A stretch of DNA of 64,000 nucleotides from Lampris incognitus (taxonomy: Eukaryota > Chordata > Actinopteri > Lampriformes > Lampridae): assembly GCF_029633865.1 (NCBI RefSeq), contig NC_079215.1, positions 47,925,786 to 47,989,785 on the forward strand, in the 5' to 3' direction. The position numbers and the translations under genes are program-made. The notes under the pieces were generated by a model. That model searched no databases. It saw nothing but the letters and a program-made list of their open reading frames with translations, and was not told the origin of the DNA. Shown here piece after piece: positions 45,801-56,247 of the stretch (within the stretch, counting starts at the first letter, position 1; the number at the start of each line of letters is the position of its first letter).

Positions 45801-46141
45801 AATACATGTTTTTACAAATGACCCCCCCCCCCCACAAGACACATTTTAATCCATTTTCACTGGACTCTGCCATTCTAAACAGTGTTTGCACCAGTAATAC
45901 GGACAAATCTCTGTGTTGCAGGTGACCGTCACCAAATTGATCCGGATATTGACAATGGTATGTTTCTATTGTTTTTAATGTTTCTAACAGTAAATGGGTC
46001 GTTTTAGAGAGATGTGTCAACTTTAATAGGATACATCTTTGCACTGGCAGTTAAGGTTTGTTACACACAATGATATTAAAATCCCTTTTTATATTTTTTA
46101 CAGACGAAACACAAACAATGGCCCCAGCCAGTGAGCCGTGA
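42900..46141 (+). CDS. B7-like (CD80/CD86-type) Ig membrane protein, six coding exons
   Basis: Exons by reading frame and GT/AG sites are 42900-42957, 43062-43400, 43933-44250, 44804-44911, 45922-45957 and 46104-46141. They total 897 coding bases, 298 residues. Every intron is phase 1, as is usual for Ig-superfamily genes. Exon 1 is a signal peptide (MTATHTRLLFLIVCADVALG). Exon 2 is an IgV-like domain with VECII, VTWKKD and the DTGQYRCMV signature. Exon 3 is an IgC-like domain (LFCNS, IRWFDVDN, PTCVVHS). Exon 4 holds the membrane span (IIAPVVVIGSLIVGLLLVIV) and a basic stop-transfer KWRRR. Exons 5 and 6 give a short acidic tail ending MAPASEP. N-glycosylation sites are NKT, NST and NLT. In the B7 family such proteins sit on antigen-presenting cells and engage CD28/CTLA-4-type receptors. 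Assignment to CD80/CD86 rather than ICOSL or another B7 relative is inferred from architecture. No break is seen. A splice acceptor (42888-42889) just before the ATG exon implies an upstream untranslated exon. Confidence 0.85.
44945..45660. repeat. Retroposon fragments in intron 4 of the B7-like gene
   Basis: A LINE tail (TTCAAGATTCAAGAACTTTA at 44941) is split by an inserted ~90-bp retroposon tail (44978-45066, as at 12465). Further LINE-like non-coding sequence lies at 45425-45660 (GGTGGTGTCCAGGGTGTGTA). This explains why intron 4 is ~1 kb. Confidence 0.6.
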
Positions 46142-46319
46142 TCGTCTCAGGTATATGAAATATATTGTTTCAATCAAGTAATTCAAAAAGATTAAACCTC
46201 CAACCAATCTTTTACACAAGTACTAAGTCTACAAACAAATATCTAAATGCTCTGTCTCATTGTTTGCTCCGTTTCCATCCTTTTCTTTCTCTCTCATTCC
46301 CTCCTTCTCTCTTTTTCCT

Positions 46320-46324
<5 letters not shown>

Positions 46325-46384
<60 letters not shown>
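46325..46384. repeat. (CT)n microsatellite
   Basis: About 28 CT units lie 180 bases after the stop codon of the B7-like gene, within its presumed 3' untranslated region or flank. Confidence 0.95.
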
Positions 46385-46385
<1 letters not shown>

Positions 46386-46533
46386 GCCTCTCAGGGTAAA
46401 TGAGTTAATGCTTATGTGTGAAGTATTGACTCGCCCAAAAGGAACACTTCCCTGTTGGTCAGCAGAGACTGTTTTGCCAGTCTTTCAGTTCCCAGCTTTG
46501 TTTCACACACACTGGCTTCCATATCCACAGTCG

Positions 46534-46646
46534 GGTCAAGTCAATTTTATTTGTATAGACCAATATCACAAATTACAAATTTGCCTCAAGGGGTTTTACA
46601 GCAACATAACATTCTGTCCTTAGACCCTCGCATCGGATAAGGATTT
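46534..46646 (-). repeat. L2/Rex1-like LINE 3' end, minus strand
   Basis: The minus-strand reading matches the last ~110 bp of the copies at 11400-11722 and 30790-31045 (AGGGTCTAAGGACAGAATGT, GTGATATTGGTCTATACAAA). Confidence 0.75.
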
Positions 46647-46649
46647 ATC

Positions 46650-47799
46650 AGAGGAATTTGTTGTGAGCTCTTGAATGTAACTGCAACGAGTGAGCTAAAC
46701 TTAAATTTATATAGCTTGAAACGGGCATGTGATTTTGCTTGGGTTTAAAAGAGTGAGGGAAACCAACTGCAGGCCTACACCGTGAAACAACACATGCTAA
46801 CAACTGAAACCAATGGGCTCTACTTTTGTGCAGCTTAGCGCAGGCTCAAGTGCAGGCCACATATAGGCGTACCGGATATATTTTTGGTAATTTAGTGAAT
46901 GGCAAACTTAAAACCCCTATAACTTCAAATAAAAATTACTTCAAATATAACTTCAGAGCAGTTGATTTGTTAAGGGAGCCCTACTTTAGACCATTCAGCA
47001 GCATGGACATTTCAGTTCACCTTTGCAGACAGTGAAAGTGCATGTTCTCATCACACAAGCTTTACTAGTGGATCTTTGTTGATGTAATATTTTATGTAAA
47101 TAGATGAAATAATCTCATTCAAGACCTTGACTCTAGTGTAAGTATGTTTAATTATGAGTGAAAATGAATGAATGGATCCGTCCAGTCGGCCGTCCATCTA
47201 TGCTTAGTCCCATTCACGATCACAGCGCAATGACCCCATGTGTACATGTTTAATCTCGATCTGTGTTTGGGTTTTCTCTGTGTTATCTGTCCACATTAAC
47301 AAAGTATTTTACAAGGCATGTCAGTCTAGGACCTACATAACAATAGAGGCTGATAACAGAAAGTATCATGTGATCTTACCAACGCTCCTTTACCATTACT
47401 CTTTTCACAAATGTTGAATCAGAAAACAGCCATTACCTGTCACAGCAACGAAAGAGCACACCAAAATACTGTAGCACCACGGACAAATATGAATGATTAT
47501 TCCAAACACAATGGGACAATGTTATTGGTTAAATCAGCAACTGGGTGTAAAAAAAGAAGGACCTCATTTTAAAAAAGATTAAGATGGACATTTAAGTTTG
47601 CATCTCATGTCCAAGTCTAATTACAAATGAGCATTGAAAAGCCATCAAGTGCTGTTTTGCATTTGGTCTGTTTTTCAACATTTACATTATTATTGTACTT
47701 TCTTCATCGTTACGTGGATTTTTAATAATGTGTAGCATTTTAAACTGTGAAATTGTTTATTTGTTTAATGTACACACAAACTGTAGATTGGTCTGTCGT
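46650..47799. other. No gene seen; possible 3' region of the B7-like gene
   Basis: The stretch is AT-rich and non-coding. An AATAAA at 46928 could serve as a polyadenylation signal for the upstream gene. No other feature is recognised. Confidence 0.4.
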
Positions 47800-47815
47800 G
47801 ATATTCTGCACTTTT

Positions 47816-48284
47816 CCCCCAATTGTACTGGGCCAATTACCCACTCTTCCGAGTTGTCCCGGTCTCTGCTCCACCCCCTCTGCCGATCCGGGGAGGGCTG
47901 CAGACTACCACATGCTTCCTCCCATACATGTGGAGTCACCAGCCGCTTCTTTTCACCTGACAGTGAGGAGTTTCGCCAGGGGGACGTAGCACGTGGGAGG
48001 ATCGACCAATCAATCAAGTTGCATTTTTATAGCGCTTTTCTAGCTGCAACAGCCATCACGCTATTCCCCCCTGTTCCTCCTACCCCCTAAACAGGCGCCA
48101 CGACCGACGAGAGGAGGAGCTAGTGCAGCGACCAGGACACATACCCACATCTGGCTTCCTACCCGCAGACACGGACAATTTTGTTTGTAGGGACGCCCGA
48201 CCAAACCGGAAGTAACACGGGGATTTGAACCGGCGATCCCCGTGTTAGTAGGCAACGGAATAGACCGCTAAGCTACCCGGACGC
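47816..48284 (-). repeat. tRNA-derived SINE (family B), minus strand, with target duplication
   Basis: A 16-bp direct duplication GATATTCTGCACTTTT flanks it (47800-47815 and 48285-48300). Minus-strand reading begins GCGTCCGGGTAGCTTAGCGG (A-box) and has GCCGGTTCAAATCCCC (B-box). A ~55-bp foreign tail at 48003-48058 is inserted in it. Confidence 0.9.
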
Positions 48285-48312
48285 GATATTCTGCACTTTT
48301 AAGACATATGTA

Positions 48313-48338
48313 TGTGTGTGCACGCGCGCGCGCGCGCG
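48313..48338. repeat. Alternating GT/GC tract
   Basis: GTGTGTGCACGCGCGC... is a purine-pyrimidine alternating tract of about 26 bp, able in principle to form Z-DNA. Confidence 0.9.
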
Positions 48339-48339
48339 T

Positions 48340-50188
48340 TTTGAAGATATGTTGACCAGTAGATACATTTCTCGGCAGACTACTATCTGTGCCTTCGACA
48401 AACCGTGACAAGGTCCAGACTTTTCTCTCACACGTCAAAGTGGTGGAGCAAAGTTCTGGAGTGTATATCTACTCTATATTGTAATTGTCCTATTCACCAC
48501 CTCTTGATTATCCATGGCGCACTAATATTAAATCAGCGGCATGATACATATTTGATCATGATATGATTACGACTTAGCACTCTTGTAACATTACGATTTA
48601 TCCACTTATTGCTGACTCTTTAAAATCACTTTGTATGAAATTATCTGTCGTATGAGTAATTGTAAATGTAAATAGTCAAAAATGTCTTGAAAAAATTACT
48701 TTGGAAATCAATTACAATTACGGGTTTGCTTAAAAGTTGTGATATTAAAAATGTTTATATGAAGAAATTGGTCTGGTAGACTTCCTGTTTTTTGTTGGTT
48801 TTTTTTGGGGGGGTGTCAGTTTTGAAGCTTCCACCAAATACCAATTACTGTTAAGAACAAATGGAGGCAGGCACAACAAACTCCATCTTCCCTTGACCCC
48901 CCCCCCCCCGAACTTCGAACACCACCCGATCTGCAAAACACATTTCTCACTATAGCAATGTGCATTCCTATGTTTCTGAAAAGGAGAGTCAAACACTTTG
49001 GCGTCAATTTGAAGTAAATTAAAACGTTTTTGATGTAAGTTTTATCAGGTCATCATGGGACTATTGCCCTTCTGTCCTGAATTTTGGATGTCACTTGCTG
49101 CAGCTGTTTTTGATAAAGTTGGTGACACACAGACAAACCCCACCAAAACAAAATGTAACCTCTTCAGGTATGGGGGTAAACATGCTGTACCTTTGTTTAA
49201 CATCTTGGAATTCTAACTTGTCCAGGATGAATGTATGGCAAGCTGTTTTTAGCTTTTATTCTCTTTCTTGTGATATTACAAATTCAATATTCACTTGTTA
49301 AAATAGCCATTATTATATCAGAAGATGAATTACAACTAGTTACAATTCAATTCTAATTAGTTAATATATTATTTTGATATATGTTATATTTTAACTTACT
49401 AAATGTCATTTTTTATATCAGAAATTCAATTTTTATCAAGATTTGATTTCAAAATTGAATTTTATTTGGTGAGAGAGTATACAACTTCCCCACCATTCAT
49501 TTCAACAAGAGTTGGAATTTTGATTAGTAAAAATGAAATGTTGGATATCAAGATTTCAATTGTTGATAACAGTAATTCAATTTTAACTAGTATAAATACC
49601 AGTTGTTGATATCAGAAATTATGTTTTTGATCAAGAACAGTATTTCTGATATCAACTTCTGCGACTACATAAATGTCGACCTTTCACTGACAGTGGACGG
49701 CAGCGTCAAGTTGTGTTTCAAACTCTACGTACATGTCAACCCTATTTAAGCACACTAATGATTTTAAATCCGTCAGATAAGTTTTATTGCGGAATATTAA
49801 TGTTAGGAGATTCATTTTGATCAAGTATTATTTGATTTGTTGTGATTGTTTTAGCACCCCCTCTCTGATTGCAGCTTCTTTTTAGGAGGTTGAGAGGACA
49901 TGGCCCTGAATTCACAAGTTTTATTGATAGCTACCTAGCACGCTGACCTGTGATGTTGCTAGGCAATTATTCGAAAACACAAACTGATTCATTATGACAA
50001 TCGAATTACAAACAAGCATCAAACAAATTAGGGTAGAACGACGGGATTTCGCTTCTATCCATGTTGGCAATAATCAAAAATGAATTTTAGACTATTACTC
50101 TGCGCTGGAGAACGATAGTGTGTTTCTAGGACAGAGCGATAAACTTCGTGAAGGAAATGACGCGACCAACACACGTCGTAAATAGTGA
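48340..50188. other. Gene-free AT-rich stretch with a long palindrome
   Basis: No coding or RNA gene was recognised. At 49300-49660 the sequence is made of loosely repeated ATATCAGAAATTCAATTTT-type words. It ends in a perfect 15-bp-stem hairpin at 49605-49656. Confidence 0.6.
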
Positions 50189-50545
50189 CATGACGCCAGC
50201 GGTGGGTAGTAACGCGTTACATTTACTCCGTTACATGTGCTTGAGTACTTTTTAAATAAATTGTACTTCTACGAGTAGTTGTTTTGCAGAATACTTTTTA
50301 CTCTTACCCGAGTACATTTGTGAAAAAATATATGTACCTTTACTCCGTTACACTGGGCTACATTCATCTTGCTACCTTTACTGATACATTAGATAATTTT
50401 TTTATATTCAGCTGAGCTCACACTCAAGACAGCGATTTTCCGACAGTGAGAGATAAGATACGGAGGCCTATCAGCCAATCACACACCGCAGAGTGCCCGG
50501 GGTGTGGCCCTACCCCTCCCCTCCACGACCCCTTCCAAGTAGTTC

Positions 50546-50756
50546 ATGATCATGGCCGAAGGTGAAACACCTCCGCCTGCTTCGAGAGAAGACGATGAGG
50601 CACGTGCACGTCCCTGGCCACACATCCAGGACCTGTTTGCATTTCACACTTCAAGGAATACCAGTTATATTATGCCTCGCCTACTTTGTGAACCCGAAAC
50701 GGCGGACATCTCGACATTCAGGAATTCCACATCGAATCTGAGAAAAACATGTGACG
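50546..50756 (+). pseudogene. hAT-A transposase, first exon (BED finger)
   Basis: The ATG at 50546 (or 50552) opens MIMAEGETPPPASREDDEAR. WPHIQDLFAFHTSRNTSYIM and LLCEPETADISTFRNSTSNL follow, an eroded BED-type DNA-binding finger whose usual second Cys/His pair is partly lost. A splice donor GTAAGG follows at 50757. Confidence 0.75.
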
Positions 50757-51410
50757 GTAAGGAAGCTACTCGTGATAGTAATGCTAGCTACGAGTTGTTA
50801 GCATAATTAATTTAACTTTAACTGAGAGGGTCGTGCTACTGGAGTTAATCATCCAAACCCTCGTAACCTAGCAGCACATGCTTCAGGGTTGAGAATCCAA
50901 CCGCTAAATGGCAGCTAGCATTTTAAACTCAGCGGCGCCGGTGAGAATATATTCATGACACGACATTGCAGACATTCGCTTGCAGTCAGGGCCGTCTTAA
51001 CAGCGTTATGGGCCCCCGGGCATAGCAGTGCACCGGGGCCCCTACCTACTCAACCACTCACAGGAATAAAAATGTAAATGGTCGATAAAATTAAACATAT
51101 TGCTACTTCGAACAAAATCCGTGTTTAAACATTAAAAAAACACGCTTTACAGCAAATATTACTCAACACAAACGTTTGAACAATATAACATGAGCCTTGA
51201 AAAACACAAAAATTTCAACATATGAATGATACTCAATTGGTAAACCATACAGACGGAGATGGCATAGTAGGAAATTACTATGAACTAGAAGAACCCCGCT
51301 ACAATGGTTTGGTTATCCACCTGTCTAAATCTCCCTCCTCTTCATCCTGCCAGCTAACCGCCTTCCCCCTGCCCCTAAACCCCCCCCCACTCCAACTCCC
51401 TACCCCCAAA

Positions 51411-51770
51411 TGCTCAGAATCATCTGAAATGCTGAGAAAAGTGGTTTTTAGCCATTTTTAGAAAATGCATATTTTGCATAATTATGCATAATTATCATAA
51501 TTATTTTAATTTTCTGCTGTTTTTCTGGTCCTCTCTGGAACAATACCTACCACCTCCAAAAAAAATGAGGATCATAAGTGCATTTTTGCAAAAATGCATA
51601 TTTTGCATAACGCCAAAACATTTAAGTCCCAGAATTTTTTTTTGTATAGGTGAAAAAATCAAAGATGCTCAGAATCATCTGAAATGCAGAGAAAAGTGGT
51701 TTTTAGCCATTTTTAGAAAAATGCATATTTATGCATAATTATGCATAATTTTAATTAATGTTCTGCTATT
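51411..51770. repeat. ~110-bp direct repeat inside hAT-B
   Basis: GCTCAGAATCATCTGAAATG ... AGTGGTTTTTAGCCATTTTT ... ATTATGCATAATT occurs at about 51411-51525 and again at about 51664-51770. Both copies contain palindromic TTATGCATAA words. Confidence 0.9.
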
Positions 51771-51939
51771 TTTTATAGGTGCCCCTGATCATCCCCAATA
51801 ACCTCCAAAAAGAATCAAGGCCCCAAGTGCTTTAGTTTGACCGTTTATAGACTCTCACACAGACACACACCACACACCAGACACACATTGTGAAAATACA
51901 GTAGATTATTTATTATTAATCAACTGTTCAACACAAACA

Positions 51940-52260
51940 TTTGCGATATTTCTTTGCAGAGAATTGCTTTATAATTGGCTTGAAGTCAGTGGCCTTCAGG
52001 ATGTCATTTTCCATACACATGAGTAGAAGCCAGTTCAAACGCTGCTACCCCATTGTGCTGCGAAGCTGATTTTTTTTTTTACAAGTTTCAGTCTTGGAAA
52101 ATGAACGTTCTCCTGCACAGTTGGTCACCATCGTGCACATGAACACTGAGTGCAATTTCAACATTGGGAAACACAGATTTCAAGTTGTCTGAAATCATTT
52201 TTCTGTACAATGCAGGGAGAGTCCGAAAAATCAGGGGCGAATGCCAATGTCCACTTGTTA
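51940..52260 (-). pseudogene. hAT-B transposase C-terminal remnant
   Basis: The minus-strand translation contains VTNCAGERSFSK (about 52085-52130), then RSTMG and RLNWLLLMCMENDILKATDF, and ends KPIIKQFSAKKYR. These are hAT dimerisation signatures, closest in the window to hAT-F. The rest of the gene is deleted. Confidence 0.75.
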
Positions 52261-52483
52261 TCATAAAAATTAAGATTAATATTGTTCATTGTATTTAGTA
52301 AAACACATGCTAAATATGCATTTTCCAATAACAAATATTTATAGTTTAGTATAGTATAGTATTTATTTATTTATTGGCAACAAGTCACAACATACATATA
52401 GATTAGCATGGGGCCCCTATGCTCGTGGGGCCCCCGGGTAACTGTCCAGCGTGCCCATGCGTTAAGACGGCCCTGCTTGCAGT

Positions 52484-52690
52484 AGGTTAGGAAATGTTGC
52501 CTCACCGGACACTATTATTGGGAATCCCAATAAGGAACTTACTAACAAGGTCTGAATATTTGAACTCTCAAAAAGGAATAACATTGTACCACTGACTGCA
52601 TTCAATGTAATTCAAAGGGCTTTATTGGCATGGAAGTTTCAAGAAAAATTTTGCTAAAGCATCAAAATACAATTTGAACAAAAATTTGGT
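52484..52690. other. hAT-A intron remnant with a LINE tail
   Basis: No gene is seen. TTCAAAGGGCTTTATTGGCA at 52612-52631 looks like the 3' end of a minus-strand LINE. Confidence 0.4.
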
Positions 52691-54132
52691 CAGTACTAGA
52701 GATGCACCGATTGCAATTTTCTTGGCCATTTCCGATTTCTGATTTTTTAAAAGTCTTGACCTGCCGATTCCGATTTTTGCTGATACCGATTTTCTCTCTT
52801 TCCAAGAACTATAATTGACAGCATACACAAACATTTTTGTAACCTTCCTTTAATGGAAAATATGTTATGTTCATAATAAAAGACTATTAAATTGCCTACA
52901 TTTTCTCGAAAACTGCTCCAGGTTACAGGACTTTTCTTTCTCTCACTCAAACAAATGTCAGAATAAAAATACTCCAGGTTACTGAACAAATAAAATCCAG
53001 CTGAAAATGAATAACAGTAAATCTCACTTTACCTAACATCTTTTACATTCCCAAAAGAAAACAGGTGCAAAAGATCTATCTAACAACACACCTAATGTTA
53101 TTTATTTACATAAAAAGTTTATCCATGGAGCCCAGCCCAATGTAAATGGAGATTTAAGGAGTCATAGTGTCATCTTGTGGTTAAAAAAAAAAGACTTTTT
53201 GTTTTCACTCTGGCTGAAATAGTGTCTATGTATTTAAGGAACTTGCAATTCAGTTACCTTTAAAAATGTACCAGATAACAGGACCTTGACCTTTTTCTCT
53301 TTTTTACACATCTCAAAATAAAAAAGTGAACCAGGTTACAGGTTACAGTTTTTACAAACGTCCAACTAAAAATGAAATGCAGAATTTGTACTTTTCCAAA
53401 TGAAAACGGGTGCAACAGGTAATAGAAACAAAAGAATATAACAAGGCACCTTTAGGTTGTTGTCAACATATGTATAGGCTTACTGCAATCACTTCAACAT
53501 TAATAGCAAGTTTTTCTTCACAAACAGAAGCATCTCTGCCTTGTCACCAGATAGTCGGTTTCTTCTCTCATCTACCACATGTCCAGCTAAGCTAAACAAG
53601 CGCTCACTGTCAGTGCTTGTACACAGGGCAGAGAGGTAGGTTCGGGCAAGTGGAGCAAGTGCAGGGAAACGATCTTTATTGATCCTCCAGAAGGTAAACG
53701 CATTTTCACTTCTGCTGGTGGGCAACTCAGACAGGTAACTCTGTACCTGCACAGATGAAGGGCTGGCCAGCAGTTGCTCCACCTCAGAATTCTCTTTCAG
53801 TATTTCCTCGCGTACTGAAAGCAGGAGACCACATAGCTTTTTGGCTGCAGATGCTTCTGTGACAGGTCCAGGTGCAGGGGATGCTTCTGCAACAGGTTCC
53901 TTAGATACGTGTCCGGTGTCCCCCTCCAGCATAGTCAGAAGCAGCCATTTCACTTGATTCTTAACTTCTGCTGAGAAGTAGCGATTCTTGTACCTTTTGC
54001 ATGAACGGACAAAGACAAGAAGGATAGTTCAAATGATTGTTTCAGATATAGCCAGGCAAGCACATAGCCTAACTATTAGCCTATAGCTATATAACTATGT
54101 TCATTAAAATTAATTTTATAAGTATAGTAATA

Positions 54133-54183
54133 GATTAATAATAATGATGATGATGATGATGATGATAATAATAATAATAATAG
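54133..54183. repeat. (ATG/ATA)n trinucleotide repeat
   Basis: ATG and ATA units, about 16 in total, within hAT-C. Confidence 0.95.
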
Positions 54184-54740
54184 TTATATTACTACAGTAG
54201 CAGTAGGCTGGTAAGTTGCCTGGGATCAAGAACAGTGGCCACAGTGGACAGCAGCTCCTTTTTGATGTTGCCAAACCTTTGAACCGCCTCCAACAATGTG
54301 GTTTTTGCAGTTCCCACTCCACGGCCTGTGTCTGCCCTTCTCTCCAAAAGCTGTTTCAGCACAACGATGGCTGGAATGACGTCTGCGGCTGTTGCTATCG
54401 AGGAGCTGATTTCTTTTGTGAGTTCCTCAAAAGGTGCAAGGAGGCTCAGCACATTATCAATTAGCCCCCACTGATGCATGTTGAGTGTGGCTAGCAGCTC
54501 ATGCTCTGCAGCCTATGCCTCCAGAGCGTGTCTCTGCTCCATCAGCGATTGCAGCATATAGTATGTACTATTACATCTGGTGGGAGCATCTTGCTGCAAT
54601 TGTTTCTTAGGCTGACCCAACTGTCACTGGATGTCATGAAGTCGTGAATAGGCGAGCGGAGAGTGTTTAAAATGTCCGACAATCTTCTTTCCAGTTGCCA
54701 CGGCATCAGTGATACTTCGTTGGGACAGCAGACCCTCGTT

Positions 54741-54905
54741 CAGAGGTGGGACCAAGTCATTGTTTTGCAAGTCACAAGTAAGTCTCAAGTCTTTTCCCTC
54801 AAGTCCTGAGTCAAGACAGGCAAGACCCGAGTCAAGTCCCAAGTCAAGACCAACAAGTCTCAAGTCAAGTCCCAAGTCCTACCGTTTGAGTTTCGAGTCC
54901 TTTCG
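54741..54905. promoter_or_regulatory. hAT-D left subterminal CAAGTC repeat array
   Basis: At least ten CAAGTC/CGAGTC words occur in ~150 bp next to the tip. In Ac/Ds-type elements such subterminal repeats are transposase binding sites. That role here is inferred. Confidence 0.7.
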
Positions 54906-55170
54906 AGTCCTTTTAACAACAGAGTAATATTTACACAGATCATGTATGCTTTTAAGATCTGTATTTATTTATCAAACCTTTTTTTGCAAGAACATTGTTC
55001 AAACACATTTGGAAGAAACAAATGCAAATGTAATTTGCACAAAAAGTGCTGACATTGTATTTCCATAGCATATTGCACTATAACTAGTTGCACAGCAGTT
55101 TCTGTCCTGTATTGTATTGATCTCATATCATATTGCAAAACCGTTTTCGCCTTCAACTAGACAGGTCCTT

Positions 55171-55920
55171 TTGACTCCTTTCAAAACTTAAATCTAGCCT
55201 TAACCTTTTCCAAACATGTCGTCACTTAAAAAAAAAAAAAAAAATCCTCACTCCCCAAAAAATTATCTGAATTATCACTTCTGAAAAACTGCACCGACTT
55301 TCTGGAAGTGTTTTCACTTTTGAAAAATTTCCTTAAGATTCAAGTGTCCTGACTTTCCAAGTGTTTGTTTCCGTCTCAAAATATCCTAATTTTTGTAAAA
55401 CAGTCTTCACCTTAAAACTTAAATCTAGCTTTAAACTAAAAACCATGTCTTCACCCTCAAACAGGTATTTGGATGAAGTGAGGATCACAAAAACAGTCCT
55501 CCAAAAAACGTTACTTTTCCAAATGTGTCACCACTTTCTAAAAAATATTTTTCAGTGTTTTTAACTCCTTTCAAAACTTAAGTGTAACCGTAACCTTTTC
55601 AAACATGTCACCACTTTATAAAAGATATCCTCACTCCCAAAAAATGATCTGCATTCTATTAAAGTTTCCTGACTCTTCAAAAGTGTTCGTCTTCATCACA
55701 AAATATCCTCAGTTTTGCAAAACAGTCCTAATTTTTTTAGTTTTCAAACATTTTCTCTAAAAATGTCTTCACATCTTCAACATATCCACACTTTCCAAAA
55801 ACTCTCTTTCCACTCCAGCGTGTTCACATCCTCCGTTACGGTCCTCACAGATATAAAAACATGCACAAACATAAATCTACATGTAATATATTCACGCCTC
55901 TATCAGTTCCTGTTGCTCCC
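55171..55920. repeat. 390-bp-spaced imperfect duplication in hAT-D
   Basis: The words ACTCCTTTCAAAACTTAA, CCTTTTC.AAACATGTC, TCCTCACTCCC.AAAAAA and CACAAAATATCCT recur at a spacing of 390 bases (start points 55173 and 55563). Confidence 0.8.
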
Positions 55921-55934
55921 TCGATAAAAATATT

Positions 55935-55935
<1 letters not shown>

Positions 55936-55973
<38 letters not shown>

Positions 55974-56112
55974 TTACACACAATATATATATATACACAC
56001 ACACATGGAGGCTAAACTGCTAAAATAATTGGTATGCATCCATAGAGAGACTGAGACTGGTGTTTGTGTGTGTGAATGTGAGTGTGTGTGTGAGAGAGAG
56101 AGAGAGCGAGAG

Positions 56113-56173
<61 letters not shown>
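55936..56173. repeat. GT/TA/CA and (GA)n microsatellites
   Basis: GT then TA runs lie at about 55934-56004, and a GA run at about 56092-56173. Confidence 0.95.
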
Positions 56174-56176
<3 letters not shown>

Positions 56177-56247
56177 GAAGAGGGGGGCGGGAGGGCAAAT
56201 ACATGAACATAACAATGAACAGGGTTGTGCTTTTCTATGTCAGGGCC

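Larger units (their letters stand above)
50987..52475 (-). mobile_element. hAT transposon B (hAT-B), deletion derivative
   Basis: The 8-bp duplication CTTGCAGT (50979-50986 and 52476-52483) and perfect 15-bp inverted ends CAGGGCCGTCTTAAC/GTTAAGACGGCCCTG define it exactly. The 1489-bp length is too short for a transposase gene. Only a minus-strand transposase end survives. Position 51411-51770 carries an internal repeat. Confidence 0.95.
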
